Assembly: GCA_944326305.1 (NCBI GenBank) | Contig: CALVDL010000017.1 | Span: 1-64,000 of the forward strand | Origin: an uncultured Bacteroidales bacterium | Lineage (GTDB): Bacteria; Bacteroidota; Bacteroidia; Bacteroidales; UBA932 | Direction of reading: 5' to 3' | Length of the DNA: 64,000 bases | Shown: positions 27,488 through 36,715 of the stretch, in pieces | Layout: every line of letters starts with the position of its first letter | How positions within the stretch are numbered: the stretch's first letter is position 1 | Position numbers and translations under genes: made by a program | Notes under the pieces: model-generated | Told to the model about the DNA's origin: nothing | Database searches by the model: none | What the model saw: only the letters and a program-made list of their open reading frames with translations

Positions 27488-28834
27488 TCAATAGTATCTG
27501 TAAAACAACGCTATGGCTTCCATCCCCCTGAAAAGCTGGCTGAGGAGATAGCTTTCGTTCGGTGAATGTATCGTATCCCTTTCAAGGCCGAATCCCATCA
27601 GCAGAGGGTCGATGCCCAAGATACGCTGCAGGTCTGCAAGGACAGGGATGCTGCCGCCTCCGCGGCTCGGGACAGGCTCGATGCCGTAGACATCCGTCAT
27701 GGCCCTTGACGCAGCCTGATATGCAGGCGAGGATATAGGTATCAGGAAACCGTTTCCCCCGTGGCAAGGCCTGACATCAACCTTTACATAATCCGGAGCA
27801 ATGGACTTGAAATGCTCCATGAAAAGACGGGTGACGGTCTCGCTGTCCTGGTTCGGCACCAGCCGCATGGAGATTTTCGCATGGGCCTCTGAAGGAAGCA
27901 CGGTCTTGGCCCCTTCCCCGGTATACCCTCCCCAGATGCCGTTCACATCCAGGCACGGCCTGATGCCGGTGCGCTCGAGTGTAGTGTAGCCGGCCTCGCC
28001 TTTAAGCTCCCTGACACCGAGGAAAGACTTGTATTCCTCTATATCGAACGGCGCCCGTGCAAGTTTCGCCCTGTCCTCATCTGAAAGCTCCACCACATCG
28101 TCATAGAATCCCTTGACCGTTATATGGCCGTCCTTGTCGATAAGGGTGGAGATCATGTCGCACAGGACATTGATCGGGTTCGCCACCGCACCGCCGTAAT
28201 GGCCTGAATGCAGGTCCTTGTCCGGGCCCGTAACCTTGACCTCAACGTACGAGAGACCGCGCATGCCGCAATTGATGGAAGGTACGCTCTCTGAAATCAT
28301 GGTAGTGTCCGACACGAGTATGATGTCGGCTTTCAGCAGGTCCTTGTGCTCCCTGGCCCATGAGGCAAGCGAAGGGCTTCCGATTTCCTCCTCGCCTTCG
28401 AAGATGAACTTCACGTTGTGGCGGAGTCCGGCTTCACGGACCATGTATTCGAAGGCCTTGAGATGCATGAAAAGCTGCCCCTTGTCATCGTTGGCCCCTC
28501 TCGCGTATATGGCCCCGTCCCTGATCTCCGGCTCGAAAGGGTCTGACTTCCAAAGCTCCAGAGGGTCAACAGGCTGTACATCATAATGCCCGTAGACAAG
28601 CACCGTCTTCAATGCCGGGTCGACAATCTTCTCGCCGAATACCACCGGATGCCCCTCTGTCGGATAGACTGATGCCGTATCTGCACCTGCTTCAAGAAGG
28701 AGCTCTACCAGACGGTCCGCACATTTCTTCATGTCCGGCTTATGTTCATCAAGGGAACTCACTGAAGGAATCCTGAGGAGCGAGTAAAGCTCATCCAGGA
28801 ACCTTTCCCTGTTCTTTTCGATATAATGTTTCAT
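27488..28834 (-). CDS. M20 family dipeptidase
   Basis: A 448-residue cytoplasmic di-zinc aminoacyl peptidase of the M20/carnosinase-like group (no signal peptide). Metal and catalytic motifs: GHYDVQPVDP (His ligand, catalytic Asp), GANDDKGQ (bridging Asp), EGEEEIGS (catalytic Glu and Glu ligand), and GGGSIPV and SPNES near the C-terminus. The dimerization insert is between the halves (LHSGHYGG). Length is normal. ATG at 28834 follows a promoter at 28864-28893. It is probably transcribed with pyrF, though no functional link is evident. Confidence 0.9.
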   Translation of the reverse strand: MKHYIEKNRERFLDELYSLLRIPSVSSLDEHKPDMKKCADRLVELLLEAGADTASVYPTEGHPVVFGEKIVDPALKTVLVYGHYDVQPVDPLELWKSDPFEPEIRDGAIYARGANDDKGQLFMHLKAFEYMVREAGLRHNVKFIFEGEEEIGSPSLASWAREHKDLLKADIILVSDTTMISESVPSINCGMRGLSYVEVKVTGPDKDLHSGHYGGAVANPINVLCDMISTLIDKDGHITVKGFYDDVVELSDEDRAKLARAPFDIEEYKSFLGVRELKGEAGYTTLERTGIRPCLDVNGIWGGYTGEGAKTVLPSEAHAKISMRLVPNQDSETVTRLFMEHFKSIAPDYVKVDVRPCHGGNGFLIPISSPAYQAASRAMTDVYGIEPVPSRGGGSIPVLADLQRILGIDPLLMGFGLERDTIHSPNESYLLSQLFRGMEAIALFYRYY

Positions 28835-28863
28835 GTGGTCTATGATTTTAATGCCAATCTTTA

Positions 28864-28893
28864 CAAAGATAGCATTATTTTCCTCATAACCAA
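28864..28893 (-). promoter_or_regulatory. Promoter of the M20 peptidase gene
   Basis: On the - strand, TTGG (28893-28890), an 18-base spacer and TATCTTTG (28871-28864), a perfect TAnnTTTG box. It lies 30 bases upstream of the start codon. Confidence 0.65.
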
Positions 28894-28914
28894 TAAAACG
28901 GAGGGCAAGGGAAG

Positions 28915-29030
28915 CAGATTTCTCCGCTCGCTGCGCTCGGTAGAAATGACAGGAAAGCGGAGGTTAACTGTCACCATGAGGGCGGTTTTTGTCATCCCGA
29001 GCGGAGGCGCAGCCGCAGCCGAGGGATCTG
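28915..29030. repeat. Two dispersed-repeat units in inverted orientation
   Basis: The 305-base gap 28835-29139 has no gene. Besides a promoter and a terminator it holds two units of the dispersed GTCATCCCGAGC...GGGATCT-type repeat: one at about 28915-28951, reading AGATTTCTCCGCTCGC...GAAATGACA, and one at 28990-29029, reading TGTCATCCCGAGCGG...GAGGGATCT. They are oppositely oriented. Similar units occur at 31171, 54062 and 58150. Confidence 0.6.
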
Positions 29031-29046
29031 ACGGGAAAATCGGATG

Positions 29047-29073
29047 AAAAAAGGCCGCCCCGAAGGACAGCCT
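29047..29073 (-). terminator. Terminator of the PCMD lipoprotein gene
   Basis: On the - strand AGGCTGTCC, a TTCG tetraloop and GGGCGGCCT form a 9-bp stem with G-U pairs, followed by TTTTTT. It lies 66 bases downstream of the lipoprotein stop. Confidence 0.8.
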
Positions 29074-29139
29074 AAGGATAATACATGCGGTTTTCCGGAT
29101 TACTGTTCCGGATACCGGAGTGTCATGTAAGGTAAGGTT

Positions 29140-31107
29140 TTAGTAAACCCACTCGAAGTCGTCTACCCAGAGTTTGTTGGTTGAGCAGCCGGTGAGATAG
29201 TCACCTAAAGAACTTGCGGCACAAGAAATCACAATAGAATAATTCCCTTCTGTCGGTTTAGCTGCAGTATCATACCAATTAAACGGTATAACAAGTTCTA
29301 CGAATGATTCTCCTGTTGTGGATTCAGTAATATACTGAGATGCGTACCCCAAAATAGCACCCTCTTCTAATTTATTAGCATCCTCCGGATCCCACATTCC
29401 AGATGGTTCTCCCCAGCCAGATTTCACCATATGCATAGCATTCCAATCTGTTACTACAGCAAATATCCTCGCCTTATCAATTGTTTCTCCCTTTACAACA
29501 CCACTATCTTCTGGAAGAGTAGATGAAACAAAGTCAATAACTCCAATATTTGCCTTATACTTAACTTTCAATGCCTTTGGTCTAGCACTCCAATCATAAG
29601 TTTGACCAAAGCTTGCTTCTGCTGGGAGAGTGTAATTGAATGTGCCTGTATATAAATTACCTGCTGCAAAAACATCCATTATAATAACAAAGTCTTGTAT
29701 AGAGGATAATTTCGCAGCCCCATTATCATTTACACAAAGTTCTGGTGTTGCGCCATTATTACCGCTTGTCCAGAATGTATCACCTTCTGCATTAGGATAA
29801 GGCAGAGGCTCAACATCATCAGTGGTTGACCACTGAGACATATCCCCATTCGGAATCACATCACCGGAGTCAGTAGTAAGTTCTGCATCGGCTACAGTCT
29901 CACCGTTAAGCTGGAACTCGTATGTCTTGCCAGCGAATATACCAGTGCCAGTTTCTGGAGTATAAACAGTAAGCCCCGCATCATTTTTTCCTTCATTCCA
30001 TACCGGAGCGACAATGTATTCGCCGTTATCATCAGCCTTTACCTCTATCCATGTTTCAGTATCTTTCTCACGGTAGGCGACGGAGGTTACCTCCCCCGAT
30101 ACGTTAAGTTTCACTGTGTTGGCCCAGAGGTCTACGCTTGATTCATCTACCGAAAGGGTAGGTGTTGTTTCGCCGGTATAGTGGAAAGTACATGCCTGTT
30201 CAAGATCCTGACCTGCCTTGTCCGTCAGTTTCACGGTAAACACATGATCACTGTCCGGTGTCAAGGTCGGAAGCTTAAGAAGCATAGGCATCAGAGTTGA
30301 CAAATCCAAAGTAAGGATGGTTGCAGTCGTAATATCCTGATCTCCAAGAATCCCTGTTACTACACCAGCAAGCATATCGTTGTTATTTTCAACATTTACA
30401 AAATCAAGCGAAGAAATGCCAATAGGATTCAATGCAGATGAATTTATATCTACAACAAGGGATTCTATACCAGCAGGTACATTTATTGTGAATTTCACTA
30501 TCATCCCTTCTTCTATTTCCTCAACATCAAAACTCTCATTCCCTTCCCATGTCATAGTAGGCGCAGCATACGAAGGAGTATCAGATGCAACTCTGCGGAA
30601 TGTACAGGTCTCGGTCGCAGTCTTGGCATTATTGTCCGTCACATTTATAGTGAACTCGTGGAGAGATTCCTCAGTCTCATTCTGTGTAAGAAGCAGGATA
30701 AGAGGGACAAGGCTGGAAATATTGAAATCAATGGATGTCTGGTTGAGAATGGCGTCTCCAGTTGGCAGGTCTGCCAAACCTTCATAGCCTTCCATTGAAG
30801 CCATAGTTTTCAGACCTTCTATAAGTTTGGTATCATTGATAAGGTCAAGAGTAGAACCGTTGGAAGAAATCGCTCCAAGGACCTGTTCAAGTGCATCAGA
30901 CTTTACGTCTACTGTAAATGATTTGATTCCAGCAGGAGCTTTGATCGTAAGGTTGACATCCATAGTTTCGGTGATGTCGACTGTGCTGAAATCAGAATTG
31001 GATTTCCATTCGATTGAAGGGCCGTCTTCAACAGGAGTGTCCTCCGTACATGAGTTGAGTGCGAAAATGGCAGATGCTGCCATCAGGGCGGTTAAAAATC
31101 TTTTCAT
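29140..31107 (-). CDS. PCMD-domain surface lipoprotein
   Basis: A 655-residue lipoprotein with lipobox LNSC (Cys 20) followed by acidic TED, suggesting surface display. Residues about 30-420 hold two related Ig-like units with the same internal phrases (IEWKSNSDFSTVDI, MTWEGNESFDVEEI; AGIKSFTVDV, AGIESLVVDI), then a third short sandwich domain. The C-terminal 230 residues match the PCMD (putative carbohydrate metabolism) domain: IPNGDMSQWSTT, WSARPKALKVKYKAN, and ending WVDDFEWVY. These proteins are usually thought to bind or process surface glycans; no substrate is evident. It is monocistronic, with a terminator behind it. Confidence 0.78.
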   Translation of the reverse strand: MKRFLTALMAASAIFALNSCTEDTPVEDGPSIEWKSNSDFSTVDITETMDVNLTIKAPAGIKSFTVDVKSDALEQVLGAISSNGSTLDLINDTKLIEGLKTMASMEGYEGLADLPTGDAILNQTSIDFNISSLVPLILLLTQNETEESLHEFTINVTDNNAKTATETCTFRRVASDTPSYAAPTMTWEGNESFDVEEIEEGMIVKFTINVPAGIESLVVDINSSALNPIGISSLDFVNVENNNDMLAGVVTGILGDQDITTATILTLDLSTLMPMLLKLPTLTPDSDHVFTVKLTDKAGQDLEQACTFHYTGETTPTLSVDESSVDLWANTVKLNVSGEVTSVAYREKDTETWIEVKADDNGEYIVAPVWNEGKNDAGLTVYTPETGTGIFAGKTYEFQLNGETVADAELTTDSGDVIPNGDMSQWSTTDDVEPLPYPNAEGDTFWTSGNNGATPELCVNDNGAAKLSSIQDFVIIMDVFAAGNLYTGTFNYTLPAEASFGQTYDWSARPKALKVKYKANIGVIDFVSSTLPEDSGVVKGETIDKARIFAVVTDWNAMHMVKSGWGEPSGMWDPEDANKLEEGAILGYASQYITESTTGESFVELVIPFNWYDTAAKPTEGNYSIVISCAASSLGDYLTGCSTNKLWVDDFEWVY

Positions 31108-31132
31108 TGTATTAAATTGTTAATTATACATT

Positions 31133-31152
31133 CCCCTTTTAAAGGGGTTTTA
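31133..31152. promoter_or_regulatory. CCCCTTTTAAAGGGG palindrome upstream of the lipoprotein gene
   Basis: A 15-base palindrome CCCCTTT-T-AAAGGGG followed by TTTTA on the + strand, about 26 bases upstream of the PCMD lipoprotein start. It could be a protein-binding site or a small hairpin; no terminator role for a + strand gene is apparent. Confidence 0.4.
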
Positions 31153-31170
31153 CTATTTTCTTAATTTACA

Positions 31171-31283
31171 GATCCCTCGGCTTCGCTCGGGATGACAGCT
31201 CCGAGACAGATTCTCCGGCTTAATCCTGGATGACAGGTCCGAGACAGATCTTCCGGCTTAGCCCGGGATGGCAGGTCAAACAG
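31171..31283. repeat. Three tandem degenerate repeat units of about 38 bases
   Basis: Three head-to-tail units at 31171-31208, 31209-31246 and 31247-31283, each opening GAT(C/T)-CCGGCTT-like and ending GGATGACAG-TCCGAGACA (third unit degenerate). They are variants of the GTCATCCCGAGC dispersed repeat seen elsewhere in the window. They lie in the gap between clpX (downstream side) and the PCMD gene. The short - strand open frame across them is repeat translation, not a gene. Confidence 0.75.
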
Positions 31284-31357
31284 TAGACCCTTCGGATGCG
31301 AGCCGCACACGTTGTCCGGAATGACATCATTGCAGTCCGGGGCGGCAGACAGGAGAA

Positions 31358-32581
31358 TCAATGTCCCGGCACGGCTCCCAAATGGGCCTTGGCATAGTCG
31401 AGCGTGAGGTCAAAGGTCTTCTTCCTGGATGACGGTGCCTCATACATCGCATCCGTCATGATCTGCTCGCAGATGGAACGCAGTCCCCTGGCCCCCAGCT
31501 TGTTCTCTATCGCAGTGTCCACTATCAGGTCAAGCACTCCCGGCTCAATCTTCAGCTGTATACCGTCCAGTTCGAACATCTTCTCATACTGGCGGATGAT
31601 GGCATTCTTCGGCTCGGTCAGGATTCTCAGGAGAGCAGCCCTGTCAAGCTGGTCCAGATAGGTGATGACCGGCAGACGCCCTATGATCTCCGGAATGAGG
31701 CCGTATGCACGCAGGTCCTGGGCGGACACATACTGCAGGAGGTTTTCCTTGTCTACAGTCTGCCTGTTCGCCGCACCGTATCCTATCACCTGCGTATTGA
31801 GCCTCTGGGCGATGCGCCTCTCTATCCCCTCGAATGCGCCTCCGCAGATGAAAAGGATGCTTTGCGTATTGACCTGTATGAACTCCTGCTCGGGATGCTT
31901 GCGTCCCCCTTTCGGCGGGACGTTGACCACATTGCCCTCAAGGAGCTTCAGCATGGCCTGCTGGACGCCCTCCCCGGAGACATCACGGGTGATGGACGGG
32001 TTGTCGCTTTTGCGGGCTATCTTGTCAATCTCGTCGATGAACACGATACCGCGCTCGGCAAGGGCGACATCATAGTCCGCCTCCTGGAGCAGCCTGGTAA
32101 GGATGCTCTCCACATCCTCCCCCACATATCCTGCCTCTGTGAGGACAGTGGCATCAACTATGGTGAACGGGACTTCAAGCAGCCTTGCTATGGTCTTCGC
32201 CAGCAGGGTCTTTCCCGTACCTGTCGGGCCGACCATGAGGATGTTCGACTTCTCTATCTCGAGGTCCCTGGATTCGTCAAGGTTGTGGTTGATGCGCTTG
32301 TAATGGTTGTAGACAGCTACCGAAAGAAGTTTCTTGGCCCTGTCCTGGCCTATGACATACTGGTCGAGATAGGCATGTATCTCCTTGGGCTTCAGGATTT
32401 TCTCCAGTTTGCCATGCTTGTGCGGGGCAGCAGGCGCCATGTTCGATATATAGTCATGGCACAGCTTCACGCAGTCGCTGCAGATGCAGGAATCAAGGCC
32501 CTGCAGCAGGAGGGGCACTTCAGCCTCGCTCCTGCCGCAGAACATGCAATACCTCTGTTCGTTGTTCTTCCCTTTAGCCAT
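31358..32581 (-). CDS. clpX: ATP-dependent Clp protease ATP-binding subunit ClpX
   Basis: ClpX (407 residues) is the AAA+ unfoldase of the ClpXP protease. The N-terminal zinc-binding domain has two CxxC pairs (CMFCGR and [10 protein letters not shown]). The AAA core has Walker A GPTGTGKT, Walker [11 protein letters not shown], and the RIAQRL-type pore-loop/RKH region ([12 protein letters not shown]). Length is normal. Its ATG overlaps the clpP stop as TAATG, so translation is coupled to clpP. It ends the tig-clpP-clpX operon. Confidence 0.97.
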   Translation of the reverse strand: MAKGKNNEQRYCMFCGRSEAEVPLLLQGLDSCICSDCVKLCHDYISNMAPAAPHKHGKLEKILKPKEIHAYLDQYVIGQDRAKKLLSVAVYNHYKRINHNLDESRDLEIEKSNILMVGPTGTGKTLLAKTIARLLEVPFTIVDATVLTEAGYVGEDVESILTRLLQEADYDVALAERGIVFIDEIDKIARKSDNPSITRDVSGEGVQQAMLKLLEGNVVNVPPKGGRKHPEQEFIQVNTQSILFICGGAFEGIERRIAQRLNTQVIGYGAANRQTVDKENLLQYVSAQDLRAYGLIPEIIGRLPVITYLDQLDRAALLRILTEPKNAIIRQYEKMFELDGIQLKIEPGVLDLIVDTAIENKLGARGLRSICEQIMTDAMYEAPSSRKKTFDLTLDYAKAHLGAVPGH

Positions 32582-33252
32582 TATTTCCTTTTCCTGGTAA
32601 GGATTTCATCTATCATCCCGTACTCAAGGGCCTCGGATGATGTCATCCAGTGGTCCCTGTCACCGTCGGCCACAATCTGTTCGAGAGGCCTCCCGGTATG
32701 CTCCGAGATGATGCCGTAAAGCTCGTTCTTTATCTTCACTATCTCACGGGCGGCAATCTCTATATCCGAAGCCTGCCCCTGTGCGCCGCCGAGCGGCTGG
32801 TGGATCATCACCCTTGAATGAGGCAGGGCGGAACGCTTGCCCGCAGCACCCGCGCAGAGCAGCACCGCACCCATGGATGCGGCCATGCCGGTACAGATGG
32901 TGGCGACATCAGGCTCTATGAGCTGCATGGTGTCATATATGCCGAGGCCGGAAGACACAGACCCGCCCGGAGTGTTGATATACAATGATATGTCAGCAGA
33001 GCTGTCGGTAGAGGCCAGATACAGCAGCTGCGCCTGGATGATATTGGCCACATCGTCATCGATAGGGACACCCAGAAAGATGATCCGGTCCATCATCAGA
33101 CGGCTGAACACATCCATCGAAGCCACATTCAGCTTGCGTTCCTCGATGATGGTGGGATTGATATATGCATCGTAGACAGAATGGTAACGGTGCATAGTCA
33201 TCGAGCTTATGCCATGCTCCAGACGGGCATATCTGTCGAAATCCTTCTCCAT
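32581..33252 (-). CDS. clpP: ATP-dependent Clp protease proteolytic subunit ClpP
   Basis: ClpP (223 residues), the tetradecameric serine protease of ClpXP. The catalytic Ser is in [11 protein letters not shown] and the His in [10 protein letters not shown], with the family's [15 protein letters not shown] strand and [17 protein letters not shown]-type C-terminal region (Asp of the triad upstream). Slightly longer than the E. coli protein, with an N-terminal extension of about 25 residues that may be a propeptide. It starts 6 bases after the trigger factor stop and overlaps clpX by one base. Confidence 0.97.
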   Translation of the reverse strand: MEKDFDRYARLEHGISSMTMHRYHSVYDAYINPTIIEERKLNVASMDVFSRLMMDRIIFLGVPIDDDVANIIQAQLLYLASTDSSADISLYINTPGGSVSSGLGIYDTMQLIEPDVATICTGMAASMGAVLLCAGAAGKRSALPHSRVMIHQPLGGAQGQASDIEIAAREIVKIKNELYGIISEHTGRPLEQIVADGDRDHWMTSSEALEYGMIDEILTRKRK

Positions 33253-33258
33253 ATCAGC

Positions 33259-34575
33259 TTATTTCAGCTCCCTGAACTCTTCTACAGAAACGGTCTTCGT
33301 GTCGAGGGTCACGACTGCGCGCACGGCCTCGAGAGTCTTCTGGTCCTCGACCTGCTCAAGGACCCTGCGGCCCTCCTTCTCCTGCGAGAGGATGCTCTTC
33401 GCGTATGTCTCGAGCTGGTCCTCAGGGACATTCCCTATACCGTACATGGCGAACTGGTAAGCGGCGAAAGCCTTCGCGCTGGCAAGGAGGTCGGCCTCCT
33501 CTACCTTCACCTGATACTTGTCCATCAGGTAGCCGCGCACCATGTTCCACCTGAAGTCCTCGAGGAAAAGAGGGAAATCCTTCTCGATCTCCTCCATGGT
33601 GAACTTCCCGTCATTGGCCACGAAAACCCATCTCTTGAGGAACTTCTCCGGAAGTACTATACCTGCCTTCTTCAGAAGGTAGTCCTTGGCATCCTTCGTG
33701 AAACGGAACTCCGACTCCTGCGCGTACTCCGAACGGAGCCTCTCGTCCACTTTGGCATCGAACTCCTCTTCGCTCTTTACATTGCCCTCGCCGAAGATCT
33801 TGTCAAAGGTCTCCTGCACCATAGGGGCAGGCACGAATGTCTTGACAGTCTTGACGGTCATGGTGAACATAGGGTCCAGGGAGGCAAGGTCCTCTTTCTT
33901 TACCTTGAGCATGGAAGCGCGGTCGGACTCGTTTGTGAATGCCTCGTTGACATTGACCTGGCGTGTCTCGCCCGGCTTGATGCCGATGAACGAGCCGCGC
34001 ACGGCCTCGTCAATGTTGCGGATAGCTACATAGGTACCCTCTACCTTAGTGTCACCCTGCTCGAAATCGACGATGATGAAATCGTCAGCACCAGCCTCCT
34101 GGCCGTCCTCGAGCGACCCGTACTGCTTCAGGAGGTTGTCCTTCATTTCAGTCTTGGCAGCATCCTTCACTTCTATATTGTAATAAGGTATACTGTCATC
34201 CTTGGAAAGCTCGAAAGAGACTTCCGGAGTGGTGGCAAGGTCGAACTTGAATGTGAAGTCATTGCCGTTCACCCACTCTGTCTGCGGCTGGTCCTCGCTC
34301 GGCAGCGGCTCGCCCACAAGCTTGAGGCTGTTCTCCTTTATGAAGCCGTTCAGCGAATCGGCGATGATGTCGTTCACGGCGTCCACGAGGGCTGACTGTC
34401 CATATATCCTCTCGACAAGGGACATAGGCACCATGCCTTTCCTGAATCCCTTGAATTCAGCTGTCCTCTTGTGCTCGTTAAGTTTCTTCCTGCGGCGGTC
34501 CGCATAGTCATCCTTTCCGATTGAAAGGGTCAATTCCAAGTTGAGATCGTCAACCTTGTTCTGTGTTATGTTCAT
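33259..34575 (-). CDS. tig: Trigger factor
   Basis: Trigger factor (438 residues), the ribosome-bound chaperone. The N-terminal ribosome-binding domain has the signature GFRKGMVP (GFRxGxxP). The middle part corresponds to the prolyl-isomerase region, which in Bacteroidota is diverged, and the C-terminal half is helical. First gene of tig-clpP-clpX, an arrangement conserved in many bacteria, so nascent-chain folding and quality control are co-expressed. It has a near-perfect promoter 45 bases upstream. Confidence 0.93.
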   Translation of the reverse strand: MNITQNKVDDLNLELTLSIGKDDYADRRRKKLNEHKRTAEFKGFRKGMVPMSLVERIYGQSALVDAVNDIIADSLNGFIKENSLKLVGEPLPSEDQPQTEWVNGNDFTFKFDLATTPEVSFELSKDDSIPYYNIEVKDAAKTEMKDNLLKQYGSLEDGQEAGADDFIIVDFEQGDTKVEGTYVAIRNIDEAVRGSFIGIKPGETRQVNVNEAFTNESDRASMLKVKKEDLASLDPMFTMTVKTVKTFVPAPMVQETFDKIFGEGNVKSEEEFDAKVDERLRSEYAQESEFRFTKDAKDYLLKKAGIVLPEKFLKRWVFVANDGKFTMEEIEKDFPLFLEDFRWNMVRGYLMDKYQVKVEEADLLASAKAFAAYQFAMYGIGNVPEDQLETYAKSILSQEKEGRRVLEQVEDQKTLEAVRAVVTLDTKTVSVEEFRELK

Positions 34576-34619
34576 ATATATTAATTATTTATATTTTTTC
34601 TTTTCAACTGCAAAGGGTG

Positions 34620-34650
34620 CAAATATAGCAATTCCCCGGATATTATCAAA
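34620..34650 (-). promoter_or_regulatory. Promoter of tig-clpP-clpX
   Basis: On the - strand TTTG (34650-34647), a 19-base spacer and TATATTTG (34627-34620): both boxes perfect for the Bacteroidota housekeeping sigma factor. It lies just downstream of the HD-hydrolase stop, so tig has its own transcription start. Confidence 0.85.
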
Positions 34651-34651
34651 A

Positions 34652-36715
34652 TCAGGCATCCGGACGGGAATGGCGGTCCGGGAGGTTGCGTTTCGGGTAC
34701 ACCACCCTCGCATGGTGAATCTGCTGGATGTAGTCCTTCATCACTTCCTTGATGGTATTCAGGTCCTTCATGGTAATATCGGCATTCTCGAACTGGCCGG
34801 CTTCCATCTTGGACCGGACTACGCCTTCAACCAGGTCCGAGATGCTCTTCGGAGTATAATCCTTCAAGGTCCTGGACGCGGCCTCAAGGGTGTCGCACAG
34901 CATGACGATCACCTGTTCAGGGGTCTTCGGCTTGGTACCCTTGTAGTAGAAGTCATCGGCATTGGCAGGGTCGCCTCCTGCATTGAGATATTTATTGTAG
35001 AAATACGCGGTGCATGTAGTACCGTGGTGGGTCACGATGAACTGCTTGATCTCCTCCGGCAGCTTGTACTTGTCGGCAAGGGCGAGGCCGTCAGGGACAT
35101 GCTTGATGATCTCTTTCGCACTCTCCTGCGGGGAAAGTCCCTGGTGGTAGTTCGTACCAGTGGAGTCATTCTCTATGAAGCACTGCGGATTCACAGTCTT
35201 GCCTATGTCATGGTAAAGCGCACCCGCACGCACCAGAGGTACGTCGGCGTCTATCGCCTTTGCGGCGGCATCCGCCATGTTCATCACCTGGAGACAGTGC
35301 TGGAACGTGCCCGGGGCCTTATGCGCCAGCTCCAGAAGCGGCTTGCTGTTGGTGTCGCAGAGGTCCACAAGCCTCGAACTGGAGACGAGCATGAATATCT
35401 TCTCGAAAAGGTAGACCAGAGGATAGCCGGCGACTATCAGGAAAGAGCCCAGGAACATGAAGAATACAGTCGTGTAGTCATTGAAGCCCTTTATCCCGTC
35501 TATGAACCTGAATCCCATGTACACCGTCAGCAGGGAGACAAAGACGCACAGCGCCGTGACGAACTGCTGCCATCCCTTGTTGAAGAACATGAACACATAT
35601 ATGGCGACCACCCCTGCGACAAGGTTCATGACGAACAGTTCCAGTCCGTTGTGCGAGAATACGAGCAGGGGAAGGAGCGATATGATATAGACAGGAAGGA
35701 CTACCCTTTTCTTGAAGAACGCCCTCAGGTACAATGCAATGAGCACAAACGGCACCAGGTACAGGAAACTCGGGTCAGCCTTCTCGACGAATATCGCCAT
35801 CAGGAACGAGATCAGGAAAATGAGAAGCAGGTAGAGGTACTTGTTGAAAGCCCCGGGACTGAAGATGGTCCAGTTCGTATAATAAATGGAGAGGAACAGG
35901 ATGACCACGAGGGCAAGGGCAATGAGGGTATTCCCGATCCACAGCAGGACACGTGGGCCGGAATAGCCGAAACTGCTCTCGTATTCAGCCTTGTAGGAGT
36001 CAAGCAGCTGCTCGATTTCAGAGGTTATCATCTCCCCTTTCGCCACAATCAGCTGGCCGGAATTGACCACACCGGAGGTAGGCGACACATAGTTCACGGA
36101 CTCCTCGTGCACCAGGTCGGTGGTCTGCCTGTCGAAAATCAGGTTCGGGATAAGGAGGTCGTATATCCCGGAATAGCGGCAGAGGGAGTCCGCATTGCAT
36201 GTCCCGTCCAGCATGGAGACCTCCTGCGCAAAACGCTGTTTCGCCGACTCGGCTGTATACACCTCGGTCACGGGGACCTCGGCAGCCCGTTTCGCCCTCT
36301 GTACGAAGATCACGTTATCCGCATCCAGGGCGGCTTCGGAAGCCGATATGTTCTCGACAATGCCCTTCTCGTATATGGCGGACATTATCCTTGGAAGTTC
36401 AGGCTTAAGGCTATCATACTTTCCGAGGGAGGTGGCCCTGAGGGCCGAAAGGGCGTCATTGACGATGTTCTCGGAATACCTGTAATACGGGATGACATTC
36501 GCACTCGCCTGCTCCTTTTCAATCTGAAGCTGCTCGCTTGTCTTTAGCACCGGGAAGTCGAACTGCGCGACAAGGGTCTCGTACATCCACGGCATGCCCT
36601 TCTTGTAGTCATAGTTGAACTTCCCGCTCCTCGGCATCAGGAGCACGAAAATCGCCAGGAGCACAAGCAGAGGCGCATATACCTTCCACCCGTGAGGTAA
36701 ATTGGTCTTATCCAT
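34652..36715 (-). CDS. 7TM-HD (PgpH-like) family phosphohydrolase
   Basis: A 687-residue membrane protein of the HDIG/7TM-HD family; characterized members (PgpH) hydrolyse the second messenger c-di-AMP. Parts: an N-terminal transmembrane helix (about residues 12-30), an extracytoplasmic 7TMR-HDED-type domain to about 285, about seven membrane helices (roughly 285-475), then a cytoplasmic HD domain with FQHCLQVMNMADAA, ALYHDIGKTVNP and THHGTT providing metal ligands. Start ATG at 36715 overlaps the end of the upstream gene by 8 bases (ATGGATAA), so it is co-translated with the acyltransferase-like gene. Activity toward c-di-AMP is inferred from the family. Confidence 0.88.
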   Translation of the reverse strand: MDKTNLPHGWKVYAPLLVLLAIFVLLMPRSGKFNYDYKKGMPWMYETLVAQFDFPVLKTSEQLQIEKEQASANVIPYYRYSENIVNDALSALRATSLGKYDSLKPELPRIMSAIYEKGIVENISASEAALDADNVIFVQRAKRAAEVPVTEVYTAESAKQRFAQEVSMLDGTCNADSLCRYSGIYDLLIPNLIFDRQTTDLVHEESVNYVSPTSGVVNSGQLIVAKGEMITSEIEQLLDSYKAEYESSFGYSGPRVLLWIGNTLIALALVVILFLSIYYTNWTIFSPGAFNKYLYLLLIFLISFLMAIFVEKADPSFLYLVPFVLIALYLRAFFKKRVVLPVYIISLLPLLVFSHNGLELFVMNLVAGVVAIYVFMFFNKGWQQFVTALCVFVSLLTVYMGFRFIDGIKGFNDYTTVFFMFLGSFLIVAGYPLVYLFEKIFMLVSSSRLVDLCDTNSKPLLELAHKAPGTFQHCLQVMNMADAAAKAIDADVPLVRAGALYHDIGKTVNPQCFIENDSTGTNYHQGLSPQESAKEIIKHVPDGLALADKYKLPEEIKQFIVTHHGTTCTAYFYNKYLNAGGDPANADDFYYKGTKPKTPEQVIVMLCDTLEAASRTLKDYTPKSISDLVEGVVRSKMEAGQFENADITMKDLNTIKEVMKDYIQQIHHARVVYPKRNLPDRHSRPDA

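Noticed and set aside
31171-31283. CRISPR-like array
   Set aside because: Units are contiguous and degenerate with no unique spacers between conserved repeats, and no cas genes are in the window.
31161-31361. A 66-codon open frame over the tandem repeats
   Set aside because: It simply translates the three 38-base repeat units and has no start context or homology that I recognise.
33181-34395. A 404-codon open frame on the + strand
   Set aside because: Antisense to tig. Low-complexity Leu/Glu/His composition is expected from the reverse of Lys/Glu-rich coding DNA.
34541-36547. A 668-codon open frame on the + strand
   Set aside because: It is exactly antisense to the 7TM-HD gene, whose - strand product has clear membrane helices and HD motifs. 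The + strand product has no recognisable features and is rich in His/Arg/Gly from reversed codons.
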